Assembly (NCBI RefSeq): GCF_029269825.1
Contig: NZ_JARJHU010000009.1
Coordinates: 124,601-188,600 of the forward strand
From: Pedobacter sp. JY14-1
Lineage (GTDB): Bacteria > Bacteroidota > Bacteroidia > Sphingobacteriales > Sphingobacteriaceae
Length of the DNA: 64,000 nt
Direction of reading: 5' to 3'
Below the pieces are notes generated by a model, which had not been told where the DNA came from, ran no database searches, and worked only from the letters and a program-made list of their open reading frames with translations. How positions within the stretch are numbered: position 1 is the stretch's first letter; every line of letters starts with the position of its first letter. Shown in pieces: positions 1 through 8,364 of the stretch. A program made the position numbers and the translations under genes.

Positions 1-93
1 ATATTGCCAGGGGCATACTGAAAAAAAACCTCAAAGTATATACTAAGGAATTCGCAACTGAATTCTGATCATATCATCATACCCAAACACAAG

Positions 94-333
94 TTAGCGG
101 ATAGAAGCCAGAAAGGCTTCTATTTTTTTTTCAATATCCTGAAAAACCTCTCCGGAGAAAGTTCGGCCGCCATAATTTTCAATGATCCATGAATTTTCAG
201 TACGCTTCAGAATAATAGGGTCAGGTTCTCCTGTTACCATTTCTACTTTGAAACGCTGCTCATTGTCAGACACCGTAACAATCGCATCTAATTCTACACA
301 ACCTGCTTTAAATATTATAGGGAAAACTCTCAT
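94..333 (-). CDS. Small conserved hypothetical protein (79 aa)
   Basis: I do not recognise this protein. It is a soluble-looking 79-residue protein with an ATG start, no signal peptide and no membrane segment. The N-terminal half looks beta-rich (MRVFPIIFKAG, then alternating hydrophobic residues) and the C-terminus looks like an amphipathic helix (IEKKIEAFLASIR). It starts 5 bases after the stop of the lipoprotein gene on the same strand, so the two are probably co-transcribed. No function is assigned. Confidence 0.6.
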   Translation of the reverse strand: MRVFPIIFKAGCVELDAIVTVSDNEQRFKVEMVTGEPDPIILKRTENSWIIENYGGRTFSGEVFQDIEKKIEAFLASIR

Positions 334-338
334 ATCAG

Positions 339-971
339 CTATTTAATGACCCGGCTCTTACTCATATTTTCAAATATCTTACTTGAAAATTCCGAAGCAA
401 GCGATTGCGGACTTGCCGGGTTTACAGATCTCGTTTGTGCCGAATACAGGAGCTTGTCATTCTTCAGGTCATACAAACTCGCCTCCAGCATAAAACTATT
501 GGTTACGGTATAATAACCCGGTTCATAAATGCGACCATACATATGATTGTAATACCCCCAGAAGCGGTAAGGATAAGGCATTGGATAAAAACCTACGCCA
601 CCTGGATTGTAATTCCTTTCCTTCTTCTTATCTAGAAGTGCGACTGTAATGGCGCCATCATATCCTTTATCCCTCAGCTCTTTAACGGCAGATGTCTCGT
701 TTTTTCCTTCAAATGTCTTAGGCCCGTACTCTTCAAATGCTGAACCTGCATTAATGCCCTTGTTGCGAAGGTGCTGCACGATGATCTTTTCTACATTTTC
801 TCTTAGCATTCTGTCCTTGCTACCCATCAGTCCCACAACCAGAACTTTGTCAAAATGTTGCTCTGCCGTTCCCGGGGCTGTCCAGGACGATACCAGCCTG
901 GTACTTCCGCAAGATTGTAACAACAGCAGCATCACAGCGCAAATCAAACCTACCTTAATATGAGTTTTCAT
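339..971 (-). CDS. Putative lipoprotein of unknown function (210 aa)
   Basis: The N-terminus is a lipoprotein signal: Lys-rich start, hydrophobic stretch AVMLLLL and lipobox LQSC with the acylated Cys near residue 21. The mature part (VSSWTAPG..., then a Tyr/Pro/Gly-rich stretch around residues 125-150) resembles small Bacteroidota lipoproteins related to DUF4136. That family link rests on the overall pattern, not on a diagnostic motif. The protein is probably anchored in the outer membrane or periplasm. The 79-residue hypothetical gene follows it by 5 bases. Its role is unknown. Confidence 0.7.
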   Translation of the reverse strand: MKTHIKVGLICAVMLLLLQSCGSTRLVSSWTAPGTAEQHFDKVLVVGLMGSKDRMLRENVEKIIVQHLRNKGINAGSAFEEYGPKTFEGKNETSAVKELRDKGYDGAITVALLDKKKERNYNPGGVGFYPMPYPYRFWGYYNHMYGRIYEPGYYTVTNSFMLEASLYDLKNDKLLYSAQTRSVNPASPQSLASEFSSKIFENMSKSRVIK

Positions 972-1043
972 AATATTACCGCTTACCTGTTTAATAGCAT
1001 AACAATTTCACCGGCATTTTGTTATCTCTCCAGAAGTCTAATT

Positions 1044-1244
1044 ATGCCATCGACTGTCATTGATAAGTTTTTTTATGATGCCGACCGCAGGTGGCTTACA
1101 GTGATATTCCGGTCAGGTAAAACTTACAGGTACATAGACGTACCGCAGGATGTCTATCTGTCGTTAGGGGCATCGATATCTAAAGGACGTTATTTTAACA
1201 GGAAAATAAGAAATGTCTATTCATACAAAAGCCTGGAAGATTGA
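1044..1244 (+). CDS. KTSC domain-containing protein (66 aa)
   Basis: The whole protein is a KTSC domain, the small domain also found at the C-terminus of some lysyl-tRNA synthetases and as a stand-alone bacterial protein. The family pattern is clear: an early YD pair, L-V-F strand with SG, YRYIDVP, then an A-S-G-YFN motif and a terminal basic region with Tyr. I chose ATG 1044 because the domain begins at once; the reading frame is open further upstream, but that part runs into the divergent lipoprotein start. The stop codon lies in the loop of the downstream terminator. Biological role unknown; nucleic acid binding is sometimes suggested for this fold. Confidence 0.75.
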   Translation: MPSTVIDKFFYDADRRWLTVIFRSGKTYRYIDVPQDVYLSLGASISKGRYFNRKIRNVYSYKSLED

Positions 1245-1258
1245 TATTCCAGGCTTTT
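1227..1258. terminator. Bidirectional terminator between the KTSC gene and the DUF2383 gene
   Basis: A 12-base perfect inverted repeat (AAAAGCCTGGAA at 1227-1238, TTCCAGGCTTTT at 1247-1258) has an 8-base loop. It is flanked by A- and T-tracts, so it can end transcripts from both sides. The last codons and stop of the KTSC gene form its left arm and loop. Confidence 0.8.
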
Positions 1259-1277
1259 CATTAAAAAATCAATTCAA

Positions 1278-1739
1278 TCAGTGTTGAGCCACCTGGTCTC
1301 TCAGTGCTTTAATCTCATCGTGCGATCCTTTCAGCTCAAATTTCTGGTACGAGATCAATGACCTCAGATTTGCGCTAAGCGTGTCTTCATCCAAAGCCAT
1401 CTGATAGGCTTTTTGAGCAGCATCTTCTCCGAACTCACAATTATTGAGTACGGTTTCCTTGTCATGTCCCGTAAAAATTGCTTTTAAGTCCATCCATCCC
1501 CTGTATATCTTCCCGTAAGTCGTTGTACCCTGGCTGGCGTCTTCACCGTTCACTTGTATTTCCTGCACCAGTGCAGACTTCAACCTATGGCTTTGGGCAA
1601 TCATTTCCAGGAATAAGGGCCTTAAATCATCGTCTTCCTGCCTTAACTCTTTAAGCGCTTTTTCGTAACCTGCAATTCTGTCATTGTTGATCTGAACGAG
1701 ATCATTTAAGATGTCTGCATTTGCTTTGTTGTTTTCCAT
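1278..1739 (-). CDS. PA2169-type four-helix-bundle protein (DUF2383)
   Basis: A 153-residue, almost wholly helical protein matching the DUF2383/PA2169 family of ferritin-like four-helix bundles. It has the family's order: an N-terminal helix beginning L-N-D-L-V-Q-I-N-N-D-R-I-A-G-Y, a second with His (MIAQSHRLKSAL), a GKIYRGWMDLK segment, and a C-terminal helix with a D-x-I-x-x-L-R-D ending. Family members are often induced by stress in soil and aquatic Bacteroidota, and no enzymatic activity is established. ATG start, no signal peptide, so cytoplasmic. It stands alone between a terminator and the superoxide dismutase gene. Confidence 0.85.
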   Translation of the reverse strand: MENNKANADILNDLVQINNDRIAGYEKALKELRQEDDDLRPLFLEMIAQSHRLKSALVQEIQVNGEDASQGTTTYGKIYRGWMDLKAIFTGHDKETVLNNCEFGEDAAQKAYQMALDEDTLSANLRSLISYQKFELKGSHDEIKALRDQVAQH

Positions 1740-1819
1740 GGTTATAGGTTTTGATGTATTAAAGACAACAAGACGAAATTTTAAAGGTTTGTAAAAAACT
1801 CATTTTTCCGTAGGAAGGG

Positions 1820-2356
1820 TTACTTCTGTTCATCTTTAGTAATCACACCACAACCTACGCGAGGGCCGGAATTACCACTGGGTTGGGTACTGTAATCGTC
1901 CGTACCACCATGTACGATAATACCTCTGCCAATGATATTGTCGATATGATCTGCTTCAATGCTCCAGCGGTCGGTAGTTACACTTACGCTGCCATGGCCT
2001 TTTCCGTCCAACTGAATATTACCAATGTCACCTGAGTGGTAAGCTGCAGAACCCCATTTACCATGATTTTCGTTAGTAGGATTCCAATGCCCATGCGTAT
2101 TTTCTCCCATATTGCTGCAATCACCGTGTTCATGAAAATGCACGGCGACTGTACTGTCTGCTCTTGTAGGAAAGTCAATTTCAAGATCCATTTTAATTTT
2201 ACCATCTCCGGCATCATAAAACTTGGCATGCCCGATCTCCTTATTATCTGCCGTAGTAAAAAGTTTAGCAGAGGCAATACTGCCGTTTTTTTTGTTGTTG
2301 CATGAGGACATCAGTAAGGCAGCCCCAAGTATGGCAAGCGTAAGAAAGTTTTTCAT
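1820..2356 (-). CDS. sodC: Copper/zinc superoxide dismutase, lipoprotein form
   Basis: Converts superoxide to hydrogen peroxide and oxygen in the cell envelope. The start at 2356 gives a proper lipoprotein signal (MKNFLTLAIL, then LLMSSC) and a 178-residue protein, usual for periplasmic SodC; the frame extends 16 codons upstream, but that would spoil the signal. Cu/Zn-binding motifs are intact: HFHEHGDCS, then GHWNPTNENHGKWG, then GRGIIVHGGTDDY. The disulfide partner Cys lies in GPRVGCGVI near the end. It is followed on the same strand by no gene, and lies downstream of the sigma/anti-sigma pair with 92 bases between. Confidence 0.93.
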   Translation of the reverse strand: MKNFLTLAILGAALLMSSCNNKKNGSIASAKLFTTADNKEIGHAKFYDAGDGKIKMDLEIDFPTRADSTVAVHFHEHGDCSNMGENTHGHWNPTNENHGKWGSAAYHSGDIGNIQLDGKGHGSVSVTTDRWSIEADHIDNIIGRGIIVHGGTDDYSTQPSGNSGPRVGCGVITKDEQK

Positions 2357-2448
2357 TTGTATTGGGTTTAAAATTGTGGTTAAAAAACTATGTTTTATTA
2401 ACAATGACTAACGTCATTTGGTTTTAAACCACTGATATTCTGAATACT

Positions 2449-2952
2449 TTATTGCTGGCCGATAATCGTATGGTGTTGCCTGATTTCCCTTTTTAACTCT
2501 TTTACCTCCTCACGGGCCTGGCGGTTCTCCAGATAGAAGTATATAGCAAATCCAAGAAAGATCTTACCCAGGATAAAGACAGCAGCAAATATCCATCTCC
2601 ATATTTTATGGATACGCATGTGGCTGGAGGCACCTTCTACCTCTATGTATTGCCCCTTGTCTTTTTCGCTCCTTTGTCCGTGATCTCTCAGTTGATCTGG
2701 AAGACGTTCCGCAACAGGATGCCTTTTAAGTTCATGGATACGGTCCTCTATACGTTCCAGCATGCCTGGGGGAGGCATAATGGCCATATGCTGCGCGATC
2801 ATTTCCAAATCAGCCTCAATGGCATCCAGTGCATACCCTATTTCCGGATGCTTTACTTTAAGCTGTTGCAATTCATCTGCTTCGGCTGCAGACGCCGAGC
2901 CCAGCACAAAGGCTTCCAGTGTGCCGCTCTCCAGGTAGTCCTTAATATTCAC
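2449..2952 (-). CDS. Putative anti-sigma factor with one membrane segment
   Basis: A 167-residue protein with an N-terminal cytoplasmic anti-sigma-like domain (IKDYLESGTLEAFVLG, a pattern common to Bacteroidota RskA/FecR-type anti-sigma proteins), one transmembrane helix around residues 114-137, and a C-terminal charged coiled coil (ENRQAREEVKELKREI). The start is GTG at 2952; it overlaps the end of the sigma gene by 11 bases, which suggests translational coupling. The family logic is that it holds the partner sigma factor at the membrane until a signal arrives. The outer part is very short, so the nature of the signal is unclear. Confidence 0.7.
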   Translation of the reverse strand: MNIKDYLESGTLEAFVLGSASAAEADELQQLKVKHPEIGYALDAIEADLEMIAQHMAIMPPPGMLERIEDRIHELKRHPVAERLPDQLRDHGQRSEKDKGQYIEVEGASSHMRIHKIWRWIFAAVFILGKIFLGFAIYFYLENRQAREEVKELKREIRQHHTIIGQQ

Positions 2953-3376
2953 TTTTGCCTTTCATTAAGTTAAAAGCCTCTTTTAAGATCTTCCTCACAG
3001 TTTCTTCACGTTGACCAATCCGCTCTGCGATTTCTGCCAGGGACAAATTACTGTAATAAACACTGTCAAATACATATTGCTGTTCATTAGAAAGTACAGC
3101 GTGTACTCCTCCGCGTCCGGATAATATGGTATTCTGAGGAGGAAGCTGAAGAAGGGTAAACCTGCGCAGGCGGTTCCAGTTAAAAAGCTGCTGGATTTGC
3201 TGCGGCGGAAGTTTCGAAATCTCAGAAAATATATTTACCAGGTGGTCCTCAGCTTTCCGGTTATCCTTTACAATCTCCGTCAGGTAACCCAGCAACATAC
3301 CGCTATACCGGTTGTAGATAGCCTGAAGATCAGGATTCTCCCTGATTTTTTTTCTTTCCTGTTCTAGTTCTAGCAT
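2942..3376 (-). CDS. Short ECF-type RNA polymerase sigma factor
   Basis: 144 residues, shorter than typical ECF sigma factors. Residues about 15-55 look like region 2 (YNRYSGMLLGYL, then KAEDHLVNIF). Residues about 95-140 are region 4 with a helix-turn-helix (FDSVYYSNLSLAEIAERIG, then ETVRKILKEAFNLM). The linker is short and region 2.4 is weak. It overlaps the following anti-sigma gene, so the pair is almost certainly functional together. ATG start. An imperfect -7 element (TACTTTAG on the minus strand, 3394-3401) lies just upstream, and the shared operator-like site at 3429-3442 lies beyond that. Confidence 0.78.
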   Translation of the reverse strand: MLELEQERKKIRENPDLQAIYNRYSGMLLGYLTEIVKDNRKAEDHLVNIFSEISKLPPQQIQQLFNWNRLRRFTLLQLPPQNTILSGRGGVHAVLSNEQQYVFDSVYYSNLSLAEIAERIGQREETVRKILKEAFNLMKGKSEY

Positions 3377-3428
3377 ATGGACTGATACGTTTACTAAAGT
3401 AACAAGTTTTCACTGTTTTAATAAACGA

Positions 3429-3442
3429 TGCAATCGATTTCT
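3429..3442. promoter_or_regulatory. LacI-type operator-like site, copy A
   Basis: The 14-base sequence TGCAATCGATTTCT contains the palindrome AATCGATT with a central CG, the general form bound by LacI-family regulators. The same 14 bases occur at 18041-18054, and an 11/12 match to the core occurs at 27414-27425. This copy lies 112 bases before the start of the 1198-residue cytochrome c dehydrogenase gene and 53 bases before the divergent sigma gene. Confidence 0.5.
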
Positions 3443-3553
3443 TTTTTCTTCCTCCATTATTTCTTTTTTTGTAATTTCATATGAATAACACCAAATGTAC
3501 ACCTGGCCCTTACCGGTCATTAAACAACCAGACTCCTAAGGGGATTTGACCAC

Positions 3554-6500
3554 ATGATAAAACTAAACAGGTTAAGTATCTTGCCGCTGCTGCTCTGCTC
3601 ATCTATACTGGGTAGTCCGGGCTGTAACATATCTAAAAAAAAACAGGTAAAGGCAAGTCTCAGCAACCTGCCGCCGATACCCTATCCGGGACCCGAGAAA
3701 TTTGCAGATCATATCCGTACTACCGAATTTCAAACTCCGCAACAGGAACAGGCCGGGTTTAAACTTCCTCCAGGTTTTGAGATCACACTTTATGCAGCTG
3801 AACCCGAGATCGGTAAGCCTATCAATATGGATTTTGATGAGAAAGGTCGTCTTTGGGTTACCCAGTCTTCCGAATATCCGATGGCCGCTGCACCAATGAA
3901 GGGGAACGACCGGATTACCATACTTGAAGACACAGATGGTGATGGGCGTGCCGATAAATTTACACCATTTGCAACTGAATTAAACATCCCTATAGGAATC
4001 ATACCCGTTCAGCAGGGTGCGATCGCTTTCAGCATCCCGAATATATACCGCTTTACCGATAAGGATGGAGATGGCCGGTCAGACGACCGTAAAGTAATCC
4101 TGGGTGAGTTCGGTTACCAGGACACGCATGGTATGGTTAATAATTTCATCAGGGGATTTGACGGCTGGATCTATGCCTGTCACGGATTTACAAACACCTC
4201 TGTCGTTGCAGGAACAGACCGCGATTCCATTAAAATGGTCTCTGGCAATACTTTTCGCTTCAGAGAAGACGGAAGCCGGATCGAGCAGACTTCGTACGGA
4301 AGGGTAAATCCATTCGGCTATACATTTGACGAATGGGGATACCTTTATTCAGTAGACTGCCATTCCAAGCCAATCTATCAGCTGATCAGGGGCGGAGAAT
4401 ATCCTCACTTCGGCAAGAAGAGCCCTGCAATGGGATACGCTCCGGAAATGATGAGTTATGAACTTGGATCTACAGCACTTTCCGGCCTTGATTATTACCT
4501 GGGCGAACAATTTCCTGAAGCGTACCGGAACTGCTTTTATAATGGCGATGTGGTAACTTGTCGCATCAACCGTAACACGATGTCATTTAGCGGGTCTTCT
4601 CCAGAGGCACAAAGACAAGAAGATTTCCTCATTAGTGCCGATCCCTGGTTCAGACCGGTATCCATTAAAGAAGGCCCCGATGGCGCCCTGTATGTAGCAG
4701 ATTTCTACAACAGGATTATCGGCCATTATGAAGTGCCGTTAAATCACCCTTTGCGTGACAGGCAGAGCGGGCGTATCTGGAGAATTGCCTATGTAGGCGA
4801 CCAGAAACATAAAAACAGAAAACCAAAAGATTGGGCGAGCGCCAGCCTGAAAGACCTTATCCGTAATCTGAACTATCCGCAGCTGAACATCAGGATGGCT
4901 ATAGCAAATCAGCTGGTACAACGGTATGGAAAATCCGCAATAGACCCACTGCGGAAATTAGCTGGTTCGGGTGCTGGTGAAAAGGCGCGGGTACAGGCAT
5001 TATGGGCTTTATACAGACTCGATGCCCTGGAAGAAACTTTGCTGGACAAAGCATTAAGGGATAGCAGCGCACTGCTCAGAGTACATGCCTGCAGAATACT
5101 TTCCGAGCAAAACCAGGTCAGTTCAGCGCAAAGAACGCTGGTTTTAGGCGCGCTCTCAGATCCAAATGTACACGTACGCCGTGTTGCCGCAGAAGTACTT
5201 GGAAAAAATCCTGATGCTGTCAGTGTACCAGCCTTGCTGAAATTATACAACAATTCGCTAACTACGGATACACACCTGAAGTACACCGTTTTACTGGCAT
5301 TACGCGATCATCTCCGGGACCAGCAGGTCATGCAGAAAATATCGGTGCTTGACTGGCAGCCTGCCCAGGCCGGTGTACTGATGAAGGTAATACGTGACGT
5401 ACCGTCTTCCGTGGCTGCCGGGTTTGCCATGAAATATCTGGAAAAATATGAAGTACCGAATTCGGACCTGCTTGCGAGTCTTGAATATATTGGCCGTTAT
5501 ATCAGACCAGAACAGCTAAGCCGTTCAGTCAGCTACATTCGTCAGAAGTTCACCGGAGACGTAAACGCACAATATGAATTATATACTACTATTGAACAGG
5601 GGCTCAGGCAAAGAGGAGCGGGAGAAGTCCCTGCAATGCGGGAATGGGGGATCAGCCTAGCCGAAAGCGCATTAAAAGGATTACAGGCTGGTCCTGAAGA
5701 TAACGGCTATATAGATCCCGTCTCGGTATGGTATAACCGCCCGCTGGCAGAGACCGGAGACCCTGAAAATCCATGGGAAGTCATCGACCGGCAGATCGTC
5801 GGTGAGCTGCCAAGGCTCAGGGTAATCTGGAGTGAACACAACTGGTATACGCCGATAGGTACGCTTGTTTCCCCGGTATTCAAGCTCCCCTCATCTCTCG
5901 AAATCAGTGTTTTCGATAACGATGTACACAATACAGAACAAAAAATGGGTATATCGAAAAATACGGTCCGTATCCGTTTGGCAAAATCGGGCCAGGTGAT
6001 CGCAGAATATCGTTCTGCCTTTAAAAAGCCGATGAAAATGAAGGATCTGATGCAGCAGGTCCCCTTTGACCTCAGGACATATGCCGGACAAGCGGGCTAT
6101 ATAGAGGTTACCGACAGCACAAAGACGGGATCTGTAGGTATCGGAGGTCTGAAACCTGAAGTCCTGCGTTTGCCAGATGCAGGGCTGGCAGCGCAGGCTG
6201 AACGTTATACTCGCGCAGCGGAAATTGCAGGTATTTATCGTGTAAACACACTTGAGCCTGCACTAAAAAAGCTATTGCTCACTAAACGTACAGATTACCG
6301 GATCAGGACTGCTGCTGCCTCAGCCTTATTGTCTATCCACGCAGCCGGAAACAGCAGATTAGTGGAAGACATCCTTACAGATCTCAACGAAAGCCAGCTA
6401 ATTAAAGAAAAAATGGCACAGGTACTGGGCCAGAGCAGCTCGGCAAACAAGTTCACCGCCTTGCAAAAGGGCCTGGCCGGCAGCCAGCGGAGCCTGCAGC

Positions 6501-7150
6501 TCACCATTGCTTCCATTATGGCCGGTTCGGAACAGGGGATAGGCCTGCTGCTTCAGTCAGTACAACAGGGAGATATACCATTCGAGCTGTTATCTGAAGT
6601 GGCTGTAAAGGAACGCCTGAATATGAATATCGGGCCTGGGCAACAAAAAATCCTGGAAAAGTTATCCGCCGGCAGAGCTTCTGAAAGCGAGGCAAGAAAA
6701 CAACTGATCGAAGCCAGACTGAACAGTTTTGATCCCGGATCGGTAACAGCAGAAGAAGGAAAGGCGATTTTTATGCAGAATTGCAGTATGTGCCATCAGA
6801 TAAAGGGCAATGGCGGAATGATCGGACCGCAATTGGATGGTATAGGCAACTGGGGACAAAAGGCACTCACCGAAAAGATACTTGATCCCAACCGGAACAT
6901 TTCACAAGCTTTTCGCACGTATAACATCACGTTGAAAGATGGCAGAACGCTTTCCGGTCTCTACCGGCGCGAAGAAGGAGAAGTGCTTGTGTTTGCAAAT
7001 CCCGGAGGACAGGAATTCACAGTAGCCAAAGCCGATATCAAACAGCGTATTCCCTCAAAATACACGCTGATGCCAGACCAGTTCAGAAATACGATCGCCA
7101 GGAAAGACTTTGACGCACTGCTCAAATTCCTTTTGGCCACAAAAGAATAA
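3554..7150 (+). CDS. Beta-propeller dehydrogenase / HEAT repeat / cytochrome c fusion (PVC-type heme-binding)
   Basis: A 1198-residue exported protein of the kind first catalogued in Planctomycetes and Verrucomicrobia (TIGR02604 dehydrogenase-like domain and TIGR02603 heme-binding domain). The signal peptide has a possible lipobox (SPGC near residue 24). Residues about 65-400 form a sorbosone/glucose dehydrogenase-like propeller with calcium-type DTDGDGRAD and DKDGDGRSD loops. Residues about 420-640 are HEAT-like helical repeats. The C-terminal domain carries one heme c site, CSMCH at 1077-1081, and a Met ligand candidate further on (MPDQF). It likely oxidises a sugar or glycoside in the periplasm and passes electrons through heme; the substrate is unknown. 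The VCBS gene follows by 36 bases. Confidence 0.87.
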   Translation: MIKLNRLSILPLLLCSSILGSPGCNISKKKQVKASLSNLPPIPYPGPEKFADHIRTTEFQTPQQEQAGFKLPPGFEITLYAAEPEIGKPINMDFDEKGRLWVTQSSEYPMAAAPMKGNDRITILEDTDGDGRADKFTPFATELNIPIGIIPVQQGAIAFSIPNIYRFTDKDGDGRSDDRKVILGEFGYQDTHGMVNNFIRGFDGWIYACHGFTNTSVVAGTDRDSIKMVSGNTFRFREDGSRIEQTSYGRVNPFGYTFDEWGYLYSVDCHSKPIYQLIRGGEYPHFGKKSPAMGYAPEMMSYELGSTALSGLDYYLGEQFPEAYRNCFYNGDVVTCRINRNTMSFSGSSPEAQRQEDFLISADPWFRPVSIKEGPDGALYVADFYNRIIGHYEVPLNHPLRDRQSGRIWRIAYVGDQKHKNRKPKDWASASLKDLIRNLNYPQLNIRMAIANQLVQRYGKSAIDPLRKLAGSGAGEKARVQALWALYRLDALEETLLDKALRDSSALLRVHACRILSEQNQVSSAQRTLVLGALSDPNVHVRRVAAEVLGKNPDAVSVPALLKLYNNSLTTDTHLKYTVLLALRDHLRDQQVMQKISVLDWQPAQAGVLMKVIRDVPSSVAAGFAMKYLEKYEVPNSDLLASLEYIGRYIRPEQLSRSVSYIRQKFTGDVNAQYELYTTIEQGLRQRGAGEVPAMREWGISLAESALKGLQAGPEDNGYIDPVSVWYNRPLAETGDPENPWEVIDRQIVGELPRLRVIWSEHNWYTPIGTLVSPVFKLPSSLEISVFDNDVHNTEQKMGISKNTVRIRLAKSGQVIAEYRSAFKKPMKMKDLMQQVPFDLRTYAGQAGYIEVTDSTKTGSVGIGGLKPEVLRLPDAGLAAQAERYTRAAEIAGIYRVNTLEPALKKLLLTKRTDYRIRTAAASALLSIHAAGNSRLVEDILTDLNESQLIKEKMAQVLGQSSSANKFTALQKGLAGSQRSLQLTIASIMAGSEQGIGLLLQSVQQGDIPFELLSEVAVKERLNMNIGPGQQKILEKLSAGRASESEARKQLIEARLNSFDPGSVTAEEGKAIFMQNCSMCHQIKGNGGMIGPQLDGIGNWGQKALTEKILDPNRNISQAFRTYNITLKDGRTLSGLYRREEGEVLVFANPGGQEFTVAKADIKQRIPSKYTLMPDQFRNTIARKDFDALLKFLLATKE

Positions 7151-7186
7151 ACAAAACAACTTATAACGAGAATCTCAATAAAAACA

Positions 7187-8362
7187 ATGAAGATGAAATA
7201 CCATACAATAACAATAGCATTTCTGGCAGGCCTGACCTTCCATAGCGACATGGCAAATGCACAGAAATCCAAGGAACTGAAGTTCAGGAAGACAGTGATT
7301 AGCACCGAGTTCTTTTCAGAAGGAGCTGCAGTAGCAGACATCAACAAAGACGGCCGTCCCGATATCATAGCAGGTGCATTCTGGTACGAAGCACCCAAAT
7401 GGACCAGGCATGAAATTTATACGCCAGGGAAGTTTGACTGGAATACGGGTTACAGCGATTCCTTTCTGAACCATGCCATGGATATAGACCAGGATGGATG
7501 GGTAGATTATATCCGGGTAGATTTTCCGGGTGAAGCCGCTGTCTGGTATCAGAATCCGGGAAAAGAAGGTGGGCACTGGAAGGCCTATCCGTTATACTCA
7601 TCGGTAGGTAATGAATCTCCTGCATTTGTGGATGTGGACGGCGACGGCAGGACGGATCTGCTGTGCAACGATTCCAAGGGAAACCGGATGGTCTGGCTGG
7701 AGTCGCCAAAGAAAAAAGGGGATACCGCCTGGACGGTACATGTGATCAGTGATGTAAAGGACAGGGGCACACATCAGTTTACCCATGGTCTTGGGTTTGG
7801 GGATATGAACAAAGACGGACGTAAAGACGTGATCATCAGGACAGGATGGTGGGAATCACCTGCTGATCCCAGGCAGTCAAACTGGGAATGGCATGAGGCT
7901 GATTTAGGCGATGATGCCTCTCAGATGTACGTAATGGACCTGGATAAGGATGGTGATATGGATGTCATCAGTGCATCTGCACACAACTATGGCATCTGGT
8001 GGCACGAACAGGTCACAGACGGCCAGGGAAATATAAGCTGGAAACATCATGATATCCTGAAAACCTTCTCACAAACCCACGGTCTTGGTCTGGTCGACAT
8101 GAACAAAGACGGCAATCCGGACCTCGTCACCGGAAAGCGGTTCTGGGCACATCAGGGACATGATCCCGGAGAACGTGAACCCGCGGTATTGTACTGGCTC
8201 GAATATAAACCAGGCAGGACACCGTCATGGACACCACACCTGATTGATTCAGATTCCGGAAATGGATTGCAGACTATCGTGACAGACATCAATAAAGACA
8301 AGTTACCGGATATCGTGGTCGTCAACAAAAAAGGTGTATTTCTGTTTGAACAGTTAAAATAG
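7187..8362 (+). CDS. Secreted FG-GAP/VCBS repeat protein
   Basis: 391 residues with a signal peptide (cleavage likely after MANAQ). Seven calcium-binding loops of the form D-x-[D/N]-x-D are visible in series: DINKDGRPD, DIDQDGWVD, DVDGDGRTD, DMNKDGRKD, DLDKDGDMD, DMNKDGNPD and DINKDKLPD. These mark the blades of an integrin-like propeller. Such proteins bind or present glycans and often accompany PVC-type cytochrome dehydrogenases; catalytic residues are not known. It lies 36 bases after the dehydrogenase gene, so the two form an operon. It converges on the TIM-barrel gene with only 2 bases between. Confidence 0.85.
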   Translation: MKMKYHTITIAFLAGLTFHSDMANAQKSKELKFRKTVISTEFFSEGAAVADINKDGRPDIIAGAFWYEAPKWTRHEIYTPGKFDWNTGYSDSFLNHAMDIDQDGWVDYIRVDFPGEAAVWYQNPGKEGGHWKAYPLYSSVGNESPAFVDVDGDGRTDLLCNDSKGNRMVWLESPKKKGDTAWTVHVISDVKDRGTHQFTHGLGFGDMNKDGRKDVIIRTGWWESPADPRQSNWEWHEADLGDDASQMYVMDLDKDGDMDVISASAHNYGIWWHEQVTDGQGNISWKHHDILKTFSQTHGLGLVDMNKDGNPDLVTGKRFWAHQGHDPGEREPAVLYWLEYKPGRTPSWTPHLIDSDSGNGLQTIVTDINKDKLPDIVVVNKKGVFLFEQLK

Positions 8363-8364
8363 GA

